64,000 nucleotides of DNA from Pseudomonadota bacterium (GCA_018240465.1 JAFEFS010000068.1:1-64000), one strand, 5' to 3'. Shown: positions 35,576-45,584, counted from the first letter of the stretch. Program-made: numbers and translations. Notes: generated by a model from the sequence alone, not told the origin.

Positions 35576-36451
35576 TCATTGTCCGGCCGCCTTGCCCGGC
35601 ACGCGCGGCTGCGGCGCGCGGCGCAGACCTTCGTCCTCGATCAGACGCCTGCGCACGTAGAGAAAACGCACCGCTTCGTACTCGAAGGCGGAGCCGGTTT
35701 CGTAGTAGCGGAAATCGATGTTCGCGCGCTGATCGATCGCATTGACGGTGCCCAATGCCCAGGAGCGCCCGCTGCTGTCATACAGGCCGCCGATGTCCAC
35801 CGCCCAGGCCGCGCCGATGTCGCCGAAGAAGCCGATGCCGTCGCGCAACGTGGACGGCCCGACGAACGGGATCACGAGGTACGGTCCCGGCTGCATGCCC
35901 CATTTCGCCAGCGTCGTGCCAAGCCCGGTCGCCGCCGCCGAAAGACGCAATTTCGCTGCGACATCGAGCAGGCCACCGATGCCCACCGTGGTGTTGATCA
36001 GGAAGCGGCCGATGCTGCGCGCGGAGTAGATGAGACGGCCCTGCAGCGCGAAGTTGACCACGCTGTTCAGCTCGCCCAGATTGCCGAAGAAATTGTGCAC
36101 GCCCCGCTGCAATGGTAACGGCATGCGCCGGTACGCGTTGGCCACCGGGAAGAACACCGCTTCGTCGAAGCGCGCATTGAAGCGATAAGTGAAACGGTTC
36201 ATGCGCTCCCATGGATCGTAGGTGCGCAGCGAGGGCGCATCGGCGGGCGTGACCGGCGGCAACTCCGCCGCCCTCGCCTCTTTCGTCGCCTGCGCGTCGG
36301 CCTCCGCCGCCTGCGCGAACGCGGCGTAGCGTTCCGCCGCGGCCGCGTTCGCCGCTGCGGGCCGATCGGGCGCCAGCGTGCGCAGCTCAACGCGCCCGAC
36401 CGCGCAGCCGGCGAGCAGGCCGGCGGCGAGCACGCATGCCAGCGCTTTCAT
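35576..36451 (-). CDS. mlaA: MlaA/VacJ-family phospholipid-transport lipoprotein
   Basis: Outer-membrane lipoprotein of the Mla system, which removes mislocalised phospholipids from the outer leaflet. The 291 residues start MKALACVLAAGLLAGC with a lipobox Cys at 16, followed by an Ala/Glu-rich linker. The conserved core is YDPWERMNRFTYRFNARFDE, RRMPLPLQRGVHNFFGNLGELNSVVN, GRFLINTTVGIGGLLDVA and GPYLVIPFVGPSTLRDGIG. Its ATG overlaps the upstream hydrolase stop (ATGA), so the pair is coupled. The other mla genes are not in the window. Confidence 0.94.
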   Translation of the reverse strand: MKALACVLAAGLLAGCAVGRVELRTLAPDRPAAANAAAAERYAAFAQAAEADAQATKEARAAELPPVTPADAPSLRTYDPWERMNRFTYRFNARFDEAVFFPVANAYRRMPLPLQRGVHNFFGNLGELNSVVNFALQGRLIYSARSIGRFLINTTVGIGGLLDVAAKLRLSAAATGLGTTLAKWGMQPGPYLVIPFVGPSTLRDGIGFFGDIGAAWAVDIGGLYDSSGRSWALGTVNAIDQRANIDFRYYETGSAFEYEAVRFLYVRRRLIEDEGLRRAPQPRVPGKAAGQ

Positions 36452-37812
36452 CGCGCGGCTCCGCGCCAGCGCCCGCCGAGCATGTCGAGAAGATCGGCAA
36501 CCTGCCTGCGTTCGCCGAGATTGCCCAGATGCCCGCCGTGGTCGTACACGGCGATGCGCGCGCCGAGCGTGCGTTCGAGCCAGGCGAGCTCGGCACCGTC
36601 CAGAATCAGATCGTCTCGGTTGGTCTGCGCATAGGTATCTGGATCGTTGCGCAGCGCATCGCCGATGATGTCGAGCCGGCTCTGCGCGATGAGCGACTCG
36701 CGCGTCGCGCCGGCGCGGTGCCGCGTGTAGTACGGCACGAACACGCCGTCGAAATACTCGGCAAAGGTCTTGCCGCGCAGCGCGCGCGCGTAGTGCTCGA
36801 GATCGTCGCCCACTTTCGGCGGTTGCGCAGGATTGACGACGACGCCGGCGCGCGCGTACAGATCGCCGGCGAAGAACAGGTTGACGAAGGCGACACGAAA
36901 CGTCAACGCGATCGCCGCGGAGAACTCCCGGTCGTTCGTCAGGATCGCCGCCGCCGCACCGAGCAGGAAGTTCGCATCGAGCTGCACGGCGTCGGACGCG
37001 CGATACGCATTTGCCAGTTGCGCATACAGGCGCTGGTAGAAGCGCTCGACCGCGCCCTCGTCGGTGCCGATGCTCTGCGCAAAAAGCCGGTCGAGGCGAC
37101 CGATCGAGGCGATGAGACTGACCGGCGGGTTGATCATCACCGCGCGGCGGATACCGAGCCGATGCTCGCGCGCGTCGATCGCCTTGACCACCGCCGCGTG
37201 CGCGCCGCCGAGGCTGGTGCCGACGACGTCGATCGCGGAGATCTTCGTCTCGCGCGGCAGATTCGCGCGCAGGACCTCGATCGTCGCGTACAGATCCTCG
37301 CTGTCCTGCCACAGGTCGCCGGCGACACCGGTATGCGAAGCCGCAACGATGAAGCCGGGAAATGTCGGCGACGGCAAGGTCAGCACGTGATAACCCGCGC
37401 CATAGAGCACCGCACGCAACGTCGCATTGTTTGCCGAGTTGCCGCCGCTGCCGGTGCCGGCGATGACCACGGCGAGCGGTGCCTCGCCCGGCTGCGCGGA
37501 AAACCACGCGCGCAGGCGGACATTGAACCAGAAGACGGCGGGAGCTGGCAGCCGCCACGGCAGCGCGATATCGACCTCGGTCAGCGGCACCGTCGCCGGC
37601 AGCGGCGCCATGTCTTGCGGCGGCGTGCCGAACACGGTCGCGCGCAATCCCGCGGAATCGGCCAAGCCGACAACCGGAACCGCATACGCAGGCGGTGCCA
37701 ACACGGCGACCATTCCGATGCAACCGACGGCGAGCAGGGCACGACACACGCCCGCGCGGCAGGCATTTGCCGCCCGACTACGCCCCCGGGTGGGCGAGGC
37801 GCGCCGAACCAC
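36448..37812 (-). CDS. Exported alpha/beta hydrolase-like protein
   Basis: A 454-residue protein with an Arg-rich, long signal peptide ending about PPAYA. The mature part has an alpha/beta-hydrolase outline: VVIAGTGSGGNSANN, the nucleophile elbow VVGTSLGGAHA (Ser about residue 202), and a late Asp/His region AVYDHGGHLGNLGE. This resembles the serine-hydrolase-like proteins often encoded next to mlaA, suggesting lipid or lipoprotein work in the periplasm. The reading frame opens with GTG at 37812, directly abutting the ssb stop (TGA then GTG). Ribosomes leaving ssb could restart here; an internal ATG (residue 34) would cut the signal, so the long form is preferred. Confidence 0.72.
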   Translation of the reverse strand: MVRRASPTRGRSRAANACRAGVCRALLAVGCIGMVAVLAPPAYAVPVVGLADSAGLRATVFGTPPQDMAPLPATVPLTEVDIALPWRLPAPAVFWFNVRLRAWFSAQPGEAPLAVVIAGTGSGGNSANNATLRAVLYGAGYHVLTLPSPTFPGFIVAASHTGVAGDLWQDSEDLYATIEVLRANLPRETKISAIDVVGTSLGGAHAAVVKAIDAREHRLGIRRAVMINPPVSLIASIGRLDRLFAQSIGTDEGAVERFYQRLYAQLANAYRASDAVQLDANFLLGAAAAILTNDREFSAAIALTFRVAFVNLFFAGDLYARAGVVVNPAQPPKVGDDLEHYARALRGKTFAEYFDGVFVPYYTRHRAGATRESLIAQSRLDIIGDALRNDPDTYAQTNRDDLILDGAELAWLERTLGARIAVYDHGGHLGNLGERRQVADLLDMLGGRWRGAAR

Positions 37813-38307
37813 TCAGAACGGAATTTCGTCGTCGTCGAAGTTGTCGGCCGGCTTCGGCGCCGGCGCGCTGCGCGGTGCGGGCGCGGATTGCGGACCGCGC
37901 GCGGGACCGCGCTCGCGTTGCGCGCCGTAGCCGCCACCGCCACCATAACCGCCACCCTCGCCGCCACCGCCCTCGCGGCCACCGAGCATCTGCATCTCGT
38001 CGGCGACGATCTTGGTCGAGTAGCGCTTGACCCCGTCCTTCTCGTATTCGTCGGTGCGCAGGCGGCCTTCGACGTACACCTGGCGGCCCTTCTTCAGGTA
38101 CTCGCCGGCGATCTCGGCCAAGCGGCCGAAGAAATCGACGCGATGCCACTCGGTGCGCTCTTGCTGCTCGCCGGTCTGCTTGTCCTTCCACGACTCGCTG
38201 GTGGCAATGCGGATCGAAGTGATCGCTGCGCCCGACGGCGTGTAGCGCGTTTCCGGATCGGCACCGAGATTGCCCACGAGGATGACCTTGTTGATGCCGC
38301 GTGCCAT
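37813..38307 (-). CDS. ssb: Single-stranded DNA-binding protein
   Basis: Binds single-stranded DNA in replication, repair and recombination. The 164 residues comprise an OB fold ([60 protein letters not shown]), a Gly/Pro/Ala-rich linker ([13 protein letters not shown]) and the acidic tip DDDEIPF that recruits partner proteins. The start ATG 38307 is clear from MARGINKV. Its stop touches the GTG of the downstream exported hydrolase gene, an odd partnership for a replication gene. Confidence 0.98.
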   Translation of the reverse strand: MARGINKVILVGNLGADPETRYTPSGAAITSIRIATSESWKDKQTGEQQERTEWHRVDFFGRLAEIAGEYLKKGRQVYVEGRLRTDEYEKDGVKRYSTKIVADEMQMLGGREGGGGEGGGYGGGGGYGAQRERGPARGPQSAPAPRSAPAPKPADNFDDDEIPF

Positions 38308-38419
38308 GTGTTTTCGTCTCCGGTCCGGTGCGATTGCGTGAGGCAAATCATAGCATGCGCGCGAACGGCCACTGTACGAAACGGCGACCGGTCGGCGTAG
38401 GATATCGCCGACATCTGGA

Positions 38420-40333
38420 CTACCGTGCCGGCACCACCGGCAGCTCGATGTAACTCGCGTTGGCACCGCCGCGGTAGACGCGCTGTGTCGCCTTGACGTA
38501 GTCGCCCGGCTTGGCGAAGAACAGGTTCGGCACGAAGGTCTGCGGGTTGCGATCGTAGAGCGGGAACCAGCTCGACTGCACCTGGACCATGATGCGATGC
38601 CCCGGTTCGAACACGTGGTTCGCGGTCGGCAGGCCGAATTGGTAAACCAGCGGCTGGTTCGCGGCAATTGCCTCGGGCTTTGCGAAGCTCGCGCGATAGC
38701 GACCGCGGAAAATGTCCATCGAGATGCCGAGCTCGTAGCCGCCCATCTCCGGACGCGACGGCACCGTGTCCGGATAGACGTCGATCAGCTTGACCACCCA
38801 GTCGCTGTCGGTGCCGCTGGTCGAGGCGACCAGGTGCACCTGCGGCGCGCCGCCGATATGCAGCGGCTGCTTGAGTGGTTCGCTGACATAGGTCAGCACG
38901 TCGGGGCGACCATCGACGAAACGCTGATCGACGACGAGCCAGCGCGTCCACGCGTCGTGGTCGGCGAAGTGCACGGGGCGCGGCTGATACGGTACGGGCT
39001 TGGCCGGGTCGGAGACGTATTCGTCGAAGGTGCCCGCATCCGCGGCAGGCGCATCGAACGACAGGCCCTGCCTCGCCGCGAGATACAGCGGCTTCGGTTT
39101 CGCCGCGCAGCCGTCTGCGCAGCTCAGCGGCCACGCGGCGTAGCGGTCCCAGTGATTCTCGCCGGTGTTGTAGATGTACACCGGTGGCGTATCGACCTTG
39201 GGCGCACCGTCGACGAGGTACTGGTCGAAAAACGGCTTGAGCACGTCGCGGCGGAACTGCAATGCAGTGTCGCCGTCCCACTGCAGCGGGCCGAGCGAGG
39301 TGCCGTCGTAGTTGACCTGGCTGTGCCGCCACGGACCCATGACGAGGAAGTTTTTGTCGTTGTGCTCGTCCTTGCTTTCCATCGCCGGGTAGCAGTGGAT
39401 CGCACCCCACATGTCCTCCTGGTCCCACAGGCCCTGCAGCCACATCGTCGGCACCTTGAGTGGCGTGTTCGCCATGGTTTTGTCGAGTGCCTGCTCGCTC
39501 CAGAACTTGTCGTAGGCCGGATGCTCGGTGATCTTGCGCCAGAAGCCGAGTTGGTCGAGTCCCGCCGCGCGCGCGAAATCTCCGGCCGAACCGGCGCGCA
39601 GGAAGTTGTCGTAGTCGTCGAAGCCGGCACGCACGATCTTCTTGCCTTCCCCGTGCGCCGTGGTTTGCCCTGAAATGTAGTCGAAATTGGTTTGCCGGAA
39701 CGCGCCATAGTGGAACCAGTCGTCGCCCATCCAGCCGTCGACCATCGGGCTTTCGGGTGCCGCAACTTTCAGCGCAGGATGCGGATTCACCAGCGCCATG
39801 ATCACGGTGAAGCCCTCGTACGACGAACCGAGCATGCCGACCTTGCCGTTCGATTCCTTCACGTTCTTCACCAGCCAGTCGATCGTGTCCCAGGCATCGG
39901 TGGAATGATCCACCTTGCTGTGGTTCAACGGCCCGATCAGCGGCCGCGTCATCACGTAGTCGCCCTCGGAGCCGTACTTGCCGCGCACGTCCTGGAACAC
40001 GCGGATATAGCCGGCCTTGACGAACACCTCGTCTCCCTGCGGCAGGGATGCGAGCATGCTGCCACTGACCTCGCGCTCGGCGCGCTTGGCAGCGTTGTAC
40101 GGCGTGCGGGTCAGGATCATCGGCGCGTTGTGCGCCCCCTTCGGAATCATGATGACCGTGTACAACTTGGTCCCGTCGCGCATCGGAATCATCGCCACGC
40201 GCTTGACGTAGTCGTAGTTCTGCGTCGGCACGGCGAAGTTTTTCGGGATGTCGGGCGACAGCGGCGGCGTATCGGCCTGTGCCGAAACGGCACCAACGAG
40301 AAACAGCAGCCCGGCGAAACGAATCGGATTCAT
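38420..40333 (-). CDS. CocE/NonD-type alpha/beta hydrolase, exported
   Basis: A 637-residue hydrolase of the CocE group, which includes X-Pro dipeptidyl peptidases, glutaryl-7-ACA acylases and alpha-amino-acid ester hydrolases. The signal peptide is [20 protein letters not shown]. The hydrolase domain has [40 protein letters not shown], and the nucleophile elbow [10 protein letters not shown] (Ser about 170); [10 protein letters not shown] carries the likely Asp. The C-terminal jelly-roll domain starts near [23 protein letters not shown] and ends [14 protein letters not shown]. The [15 protein letters not shown] stretch favours the alpha-amino-acid ester hydrolase branch. Likely periplasmic, acting on peptides or amino-acid esters. 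Confidence 0.9.
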   Translation of the reverse strand: MNPIRFAGLLFLVGAVSAQADTPPLSPDIPKNFAVPTQNYDYVKRVAMIPMRDGTKLYTVIMIPKGAHNAPMILTRTPYNAAKRAEREVSGSMLASLPQGDEVFVKAGYIRVFQDVRGKYGSEGDYVMTRPLIGPLNHSKVDHSTDAWDTIDWLVKNVKESNGKVGMLGSSYEGFTVIMALVNPHPALKVAAPESPMVDGWMGDDWFHYGAFRQTNFDYISGQTTAHGEGKKIVRAGFDDYDNFLRAGSAGDFARAAGLDQLGFWRKITEHPAYDKFWSEQALDKTMANTPLKVPTMWLQGLWDQEDMWGAIHCYPAMESKDEHNDKNFLVMGPWRHSQVNYDGTSLGPLQWDGDTALQFRRDVLKPFFDQYLVDGAPKVDTPPVYIYNTGENHWDRYAAWPLSCADGCAAKPKPLYLAARQGLSFDAPAADAGTFDEYVSDPAKPVPYQPRPVHFADHDAWTRWLVVDQRFVDGRPDVLTYVSEPLKQPLHIGGAPQVHLVASTSGTDSDWVVKLIDVYPDTVPSRPEMGGYELGISMDIFRGRYRASFAKPEAIAANQPLVYQFGLPTANHVFEPGHRIMVQVQSSWFPLYDRNPQTFVPNLFFAKPGDYVKATQRVYRGGANASYIELPVVPAR

Positions 40334-40427
40334 CGCGAAGCCTCGGTGCGGAAATGACAGGCGATACTAGACGTGAACGCGCCGCGCGCATAGCGCCAAA
40401 AGTTGGTTTGAGGCATGTACCAAGTGG

Positions 40428-41354
40428 CTATGGCTCGATTTGCCGCTGGCGCACGATCTCGCCCGCAATCCCGGCAGCGAGACGCGCGTTGTCGAGCACC
40501 AGCGCGATGTTCGCCGCGAGCGAACGGCCTTGGGTCCGCTCGAACAGGCGCTGCAACAGGAACGGCGTCACCGCCTTGGCGACGACGCCCTGACGCGCGG
40601 CGTCGGCCAACGCTGCTTCGATCGCCGGCACGATCTCATCGCGCGGGATCTCGGCCTCGTGCGGAATCGGATTGGCGATGAGTTGCCCACCGGGCAGGCG
40701 CAGGCGCGCGCGCAGCAGGTGCGCCGCGGCGATTTCGCCCGCGCTGTCCAATCGCAACGGCGCGACCAGCCCCGACGAGCGCGACCAGAACGCCGGGAAT
40801 TCCTGCTGGCCGACGGCGATCACCGGCACGCCGAGCGTCTCCAGCACCTCGAGCGTCTTCGGCAGGTCGAGGATGGCCTTGGCGCCGGCGCTGACCACGG
40901 TGACGCGCGTCTGCGCGAGTTCGTGCAGATCCGCGGAAATGTCGAACGAGGACTCCGCGCCGCGATGCACGCCGCCGATGCCGCCGGTGGCGAATACGTC
41001 GATGCCGGCGAGCGCGGCGGCGATCATCGTCGCCGCAACCGTGGTCGCGCCGGTGCGGCCGCTGGCAAGACAAGCGGCGAGATCGGCGCGCGACAGCTTC
41101 ATCACCTCGCGCGCGCGGCCCAACGTTTCGAGTTCGTCGTCGGACAAGCCGATGCGGATGCGGCTCGCCATCACCGCGATCGTCGCCGGCACCGCGCCCG
41201 CGGCGCGCACCTGTGCCTCGACGCGGCGCGCTGTTTCGACGTTTTGCGGATACGGCATGCCGTGGGTGATGATGGTCGATTCGAGCGCGACCAGCGGCCG
41301 CGCATCGGAAAGCGCGCGGCGTGCTTCGTCGGAGAAAGCCAGGAGCGCGCTCAT
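40428..41354 (-). CDS. psuG: Pseudouridine-5'-phosphate glycosidase
   Basis: Splits pseudouridine 5'-phosphate into uracil and ribose 5-phosphate, part of modified-nucleoside salvage. The 308 residues contain the family's blocks VALESTIITHGMPYPQN, ATIAVMASRIRIGLSDDELE, FATGGIGGVHRGAESSFDISADL, VSAGAKAILDLPKTLEVLETLGVPV and the C-terminal KAVTPFLLQRLFERTQGRSLAANIALVLDNA. The pseudouridine kinase psuK, normally adjacent or fused, is not seen in the window, so the kinase must be encoded elsewhere. Start ATG at 41354. Confidence 0.96.
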   Translation of the reverse strand: MSALLAFSDEARRALSDARPLVALESTIITHGMPYPQNVETARRVEAQVRAAGAVPATIAVMASRIRIGLSDDELETLGRAREVMKLSRADLAACLASGRTGATTVAATMIAAALAGIDVFATGGIGGVHRGAESSFDISADLHELAQTRVTVVSAGAKAILDLPKTLEVLETLGVPVIAVGQQEFPAFWSRSSGLVAPLRLDSAGEIAAAHLLRARLRLPGGQLIANPIPHEAEIPRDEIVPAIEAALADAARQGVVAKAVTPFLLQRLFERTQGRSLAANIALVLDNARLAAGIAGEIVRQRQIEP

Positions 41355-41493
41355 GCGCCGACTTCCGGCAGGGACGACGATGAGGCAAGAACGGGCTCGG
41401 CAGGCATGTCGTCAACAATACCCTGCCGCCGGCAACTCGAACAGCGCCGCCCGCAGCCGTTATGATCTTGCATCGCTCCGACCAAGGCACGCC

Positions 41494-42891
41494 ATGACGA
41501 TACGCCCGCGCAAGACTCCGCTCTCCTGGTGCCTCGTCCTCGCCGGCGCATTCGTCGCCCGGACGGGATCGGCCGACGCTCCCGCCGCCGCGGTGGACGG
41601 CGCCGTCAATTCGATTCTCGCGCGCACCGGCGTGCCTTCGGCTTCGATCGCCCTGGTGCGCGACCACACCATCGTCTACGCCCAGGCCTACGGCTGCGCG
41701 CAGCTCGATCCATGCCGCCGCGCCACGCCCGCGATGCGCTATGCGATCGGCTCGATCAGCAAGGAATTCACCTCGACGGCACTGCTGCTGTTGCAGGAAC
41801 AGGGCAAGCTCGGCATCGACGATGCGGCCGGCAAATGGCTGCCGAACCTCGGCCCCGCCGCCGACGCGAGCATCCGTGCGCTGCTCTCGCATACCTCCGG
41901 TGTGCGCGATTTCTGGCCGCAGGATTACGACCCGCCCGCCATGCTCAAGCCGGTTGCGCCGAAGGACATCATCGCGCGCTGGGCGAACCAGCCGCTCGAT
42001 TTCCCGACCGGCACGGCCTGGCAATACAGCAACACCGGCTACACCATCGCCGGTCTCATCGTCGAAAAAGCCGCCGGCAAGCCGCTGTTCGATTTCCTGC
42101 GCGAGCGCGTCTTCGAACCGCTGGCGATGAAAAGCGTCTACGACTTCGACGCCGCGCCGCTGCCGCCCGGCGATGCGGTCGGCTACATGCGCTACGGCCT
42201 CGGGCCGCTGCGCGCGTCGGCGAAGGAAGGCCGCGGCTGGTTGTTCGCGGCCGGCGAACTGGCGATGACCGCGTCCGATCTCGCGCGCTGGGACATCTCG
42301 CTGATCGACAAGCGCGTATTGAGCGACGCCGGCTATCGCGACCTCACCGGCGAGATCCGCCTCACCAACGGCGCCGGTTCGCAATATGCGCTCGGCCTCG
42401 ACGTCAAACTGCGCTCGGGCCGGCGCGTGCTGTCGCACGGCGGCGAAGTCGGCGGCTTCACCGCGACGAACGTGATCCTGCCCGACCAGGGCCTCGCCGT
42501 CGTCGTGCTCACCAATCAGGACGCGACTGGTGCTTCCGGGCAGATCGCCGACAGTCTCGAGAAGCTGCTCCTGGCACAAGCGTTTCCGGTCGACACGACG
42601 GCGCTCGCCGAAGCCCGGCGCATCTTCGACGAGCTGCGCGATGGCAAGATCGATACCACGCGTCTGACCGCCAACGCGAAGAGCTACTTCACCGCCCAGG
42701 CACTGGCCGACTTCCACGCCGGCCTGTCCCCGCTCGGCAAGCCGAAATCGTTCGAAGCCGCCGGCTACAGCCTGCGCGGCGGCCTCGTCACGCGCACGTA
42801 CAAGGCCAAATTCGCGCAGAAGGACCTGAACATCGTCGTGCGCTCCACAGCGGACGGGCTGATCGAGCAATACACCTTGAGCGCGGAGTAG
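41494..42891 (+). CDS. Serine hydrolase, beta-lactamase/penicillin-binding-like, exported
   Basis: A 465-residue member of the serine beta-lactamase-like (class C/esterase) superfamily. A signal peptide (about 1-27) precedes the catalytic domain. The three active-site elements are present: SxxK as GSISKEF (Ser about 91), YxN as WQYSNTGYT (about 180), and the third-box HGG in VLSHGGEVGG. The last about 110 residues form an added domain (FPVDTTALAEARRIF to the end) of the kind seen behind such esterases. Candidate activities are D-amino peptidase, esterase or transpeptidase regulation; these cannot be told apart by eye. TATGAT at 41461-41466 is a possible -10 box. Confidence 0.88.
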   Translation: MTIRPRKTPLSWCLVLAGAFVARTGSADAPAAAVDGAVNSILARTGVPSASIALVRDHTIVYAQAYGCAQLDPCRRATPAMRYAIGSISKEFTSTALLLLQEQGKLGIDDAAGKWLPNLGPAADASIRALLSHTSGVRDFWPQDYDPPAMLKPVAPKDIIARWANQPLDFPTGTAWQYSNTGYTIAGLIVEKAAGKPLFDFLRERVFEPLAMKSVYDFDAAPLPPGDAVGYMRYGLGPLRASAKEGRGWLFAAGELAMTASDLARWDISLIDKRVLSDAGYRDLTGEIRLTNGAGSQYALGLDVKLRSGRRVLSHGGEVGGFTATNVILPDQGLAVVVLTNQDATGASGQIADSLEKLLLAQAFPVDTTALAEARRIFDELRDGKIDTTRLTANAKSYFTAQALADFHAGLSPLGKPKSFEAAGYSLRGGLVTRTYKAKFAQKDLNIVVRSTADGLIEQYTLSAE

Positions 42892-43041
42892 CACCCTCCG
42901 CCCGGCGCTGCCCGGCCGCGCGTGGCGGCACCGGTCGATGTCGTATCGCTTCGGCATGCGCGGGGAACGACGTCCGCGCTACAACGCAGAGAGTCGCATC
43001 CGCCTGTTACAATCGGCGCAGAATCCCGCCTCGCCCCGCAC

Positions 43042-44049
43042 ATGTCCAGCGTCCGCGTTCTGCCTGCCGAATCCACTCCGCCCCGCTTTGTCGACGCCCA
43101 GACGCTGGCCGCGCCGGACATGGCCGGGGTCAATGCGCTGATCCGCGCGCGGCTCGCCTCCGACGTGGTGCTGATCAACCAGATCGCCGAGCACATCATC
43201 GGCGGCGGCGGCAAGCGTCTGCGGCCGATGCTGCACCTGCTCGCCGCGCAGGCCGCCGGCTACGCCGGCAAGGATCATGTCCAGCTCGCCGCGGTGATCG
43301 AGTTCATCCACACCTCGACCCTGCTGCACGACGATGTCGTCGACGAGTCCGACCTGCGCCGCGGGCGCAAGACCGCGAACGCGCTGTGGGGCAACGCGGC
43401 TTCAGTGCTCGTCGGCGATTTCCTCTACTCGCGCTCGTTCCAGCTGATGGTCGAACTCGACTCGATGCCGGTCATGCGCATCCTCGCCGACACGACCAAC
43501 CGCATCGCCGAGGGCGAGGTGCTGCAGCTGCTCAACATCCACAATCCGGATACCGACGAGCGCGCCTACCTGCAGGTGATCGAGCGCAAGACCGCCGTGC
43601 TGTTCGCCGCGGCGACGCGCCTTGGCGGCGTGCTCGCCGGCGTGCCGGCGGCGCAAGAGCAGGCGCTGTACGCCTACGGCATGAATCTCGGCTACGCGTT
43701 CCAGATCGCCGACGACGTGCTCGACTACGTCAGCGACGCCGGCACGCTCGGCAAGAACATCGGCGACGACCTCGCCGAAGGCAAGGCCACACTGCCGCTG
43801 ATCTACGCGATCGAGCGCGCGCCGGCCGCGCAGGCCGCCTCGCTGCGCCGTGCAATCGAAACCGGCGGCCTCGATTCGCTGGACAACATCATTGCCGCGA
43901 TCCGCGACACCGGCGCGATCGAACGCGCGCGCGCACTGGCCCGGCAGTACGCCGAAGCGGCAAAAGAGAATTTGTATACCTTGCCGCCTTCCACGGCGCG
44001 CGATGCGCTCGCCGCGCTCGCCGACTACGCGCTGCAGCGCGACCATTGA
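43042..44049 (+). CDS. ispB: Polyprenyl (octaprenyl) diphosphate synthase
   Basis: Builds the long isoprenoid side chain of ubiquinone. The 335 residues begin MSSVRVLPAES. Family motifs: GGGGKRLRPML, the first Asp-rich motif LLHDDVVDESDLRRGR, GDFLYSRSFQLM, and the second Asp-rich motif YAFQIADDVLDYVSDAGTLGKNIGDDLAEGK. The small residue upstream of the first motif (FIHTSTLLHDD) fits long-chain enzymes. TACAAT at 43008-43013 is a candidate -10 element. The rplU-rpmA-obgE cluster that often sits beside ispB is absent. Confidence 0.93.
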   Translation: MSSVRVLPAESTPPRFVDAQTLAAPDMAGVNALIRARLASDVVLINQIAEHIIGGGGKRLRPMLHLLAAQAAGYAGKDHVQLAAVIEFIHTSTLLHDDVVDESDLRRGRKTANALWGNAASVLVGDFLYSRSFQLMVELDSMPVMRILADTTNRIAEGEVLQLLNIHNPDTDERAYLQVIERKTAVLFAAATRLGGVLAGVPAAQEQALYAYGMNLGYAFQIADDVLDYVSDAGTLGKNIGDDLAEGKATLPLIYAIERAPAAQAASLRRAIETGGLDSLDNIIAAIRDTGAIERARALARQYAEAAKENLYTLPPSTARDALAALADYALQRDH

Positions 44050-44063
44050 CTCCGGAGTCCACG

Positions 44064-44585
44064 ATGACCCGCTCGCTTCCCGTTGCGCTGTGCGCAGCCC
44101 TCGCAGTGACCCTCGCATCCCTCGTCACGGCGCGAGGACAGCCGGCGCCGGCGCGGCCGATGGCGGCGCCGGTTGCCGTCGCCGGCGAGAACGGCAAGAC
44201 GCTGGCGCTGGATGTCGCCGCGCTCGACAAACTGCCGCAGCGGCGCGCGCTGGCCGAAGCGCATGGACACAAGGTCGACTGCCGCGGCGCGAGCCTGATC
44301 GACGTGCTTGCCCAGGTCGGCGCGCCGGGCGGCGAGAAGCTGCGCGGCAGGGACCTCGCGCTCTACGTGCGCGTGCGCGCGGCCGACGGCTATCAGGTCG
44401 TCTACGCGTTGGCCGAACTCGACCCGATGTTCCACGGCGCCGATGTCCCGTTGCTCACCCACGAGTGCGACGGCCAGCCGCTGACCGCCAAGGACGGCCC
44501 GTTCCGCATCGTCGCGCCAAGCGAAAAACGCCCGGCGCGCTGGATCCGGCAGGTCACCGCGATCGATCTGCTGCGCGCGCCCTAG
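44064..44585 (+). CDS. Small exported protein of the oxidoreductase molybdopterin-binding fold
   Basis: A 173-residue protein with a signal peptide (MTRSLPVALCAALAVTLASLVTARG) and a single domain resembling the sulfite-oxidase molybdopterin fold: VAGENGKTLALDVAALDKLPQRR, then HKVDCRGASLIDVLAQVGAP, the YQVVYALAELDPMF strand and DGPFRIVAPSEKRPARWIRQVTAIDLL. It is far shorter than true sulfite oxidases and probably lacks enough of the fold for a full cofactor pocket. Its Cys in VDCRG may or may not be a metal ligand. Starts 14 bases after ispB and may share its transcript. Function unknown. Confidence 0.7.
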   Translation: MTRSLPVALCAALAVTLASLVTARGQPAPARPMAAPVAVAGENGKTLALDVAALDKLPQRRALAEAHGHKVDCRGASLIDVLAQVGAPGGEKLRGRDLALYVRVRAADGYQVVYALAELDPMFHGADVPLLTHECDGQPLTAKDGPFRIVAPSEKRPARWIRQVTAIDLLRAP

Positions 44586-44637
44586 CCTGCGGGCCGGCGC
44601 CGTTACGAAACGCCTTCCGCGGCCGGCCGCGGGTAGC

Positions 44638-45441
44638 CTACTTGCGTGAAGCCACCGCAGCGGCGAAGGTATCGACGAAGAATTCCCTCATCTGCGCGAA
44701 CGCACGCCTGGCTGTCCGCTCGTCGTACTTGCACCCCGGCACCTTGCCGTCGGCGCTGGGGATCGCGAAACAATGCACGGCGCCGCCGTAGCTGAGGAAC
44801 TGCCAGTCGGCGCCGGCGTCACGCATCTCCTGCTGGAATCCGGCGACCTGCTCGGGCGATTCGAACTTGTCATCGGCGCCATGCAGCACGAGCACCTTGG
44901 CCTTGATCTGGTCCTTGAACGCAGGATCGCCGGCGAGGTTGCCGTGGAACGAAACGACGCCGGCCACATCCGCGCCGCTGCGCGCGAGATCGAGCGTGGT
45001 AGCGCCGCCGAAGCAGAAGCCGATCGCCCCCCAGTGCTGGCCGTCGAGCGGCGCCTTGCCAACTTGAGCCTTGAGCCGGGCAAGCGCGGCATTGATGCGC
45101 GCGCGCAACTCGTCGCGATGCGCATACATGTTCTTCGTCGCCGCACCGGCTTCTTCTGCGTTCTTCGGCCGCGTGTCGATGCCGTAGACATCGGCGACGA
45201 GGAGAACGTAGTCCTTGCCGGCAATCTGCTTCGCCAGCGCGATATTGTCGGCGTTGATGCCGAGCCAGTCCGGCGTCATGACGAGGCCGGGGCGTGGCGT
45301 CTTCATCGCGTCGTCGTATACCAGCACGCTCTGCATCTTTTTGCCGCCGACCTCGTAGTCGAGATTCTTCGTCACCATCGCGGCATGCGCGGCGGTCGCC
45401 GCAAAGCAGGACAGCAGGCAAAGCACCAGCAGGCGTTTCAT
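44638..45441 (-). CDS. Dienelactone hydrolase family protein, exported
   Basis: A 267-residue alpha/beta hydrolase with a signal peptide MKRLLVLCLLSCFAATAAHA. The elbow is GAIGFCFGGATTLDLA, with Cys as nucleophile as in dienelactone hydrolases. VLVLHGADDKFESPEQVAGF carries the acid and GGAVHCFAIP the His, completing the triad. The export signal is unlike classical cytosolic DLH enzymes of chlorocatechol degradation, and no aromatic degradation genes are near. Substrate unknown. ATG 45441 chosen from the signal peptide. Confidence 0.88.
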   Translation of the reverse strand: MKRLLVLCLLSCFAATAAHAAMVTKNLDYEVGGKKMQSVLVYDDAMKTPRPGLVMTPDWLGINADNIALAKQIAGKDYVLLVADVYGIDTRPKNAEEAGAATKNMYAHRDELRARINAALARLKAQVGKAPLDGQHWGAIGFCFGGATTLDLARSGADVAGVVSFHGNLAGDPAFKDQIKAKVLVLHGADDKFESPEQVAGFQQEMRDAGADWQFLSYGGAVHCFAIPSADGKVPGCKYDERTARRAFAQMREFFVDTFAAAVASRK

Positions 45442-45584
45442 CACGGTACTCCTCGAGACACGGGCGGAAAGTCGACGCCGACACGCGCGCCGATCTTCCC
45501 GCCATGATAGCGCGATCGCGGCGCGCCCTTCGTTGCTGCGTTTGCTACACTCGTCCGGCATTCCGCAACCGCCATGAGGCCGCC

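Noticed and set aside
41529-44585. Plus-strand frame of 1018 codons
   Set aside because: It overlaps the beta-lactamase-like and ispB genes in a different frame; only its last 174 codons (from 44064) have a signal peptide and a domain.
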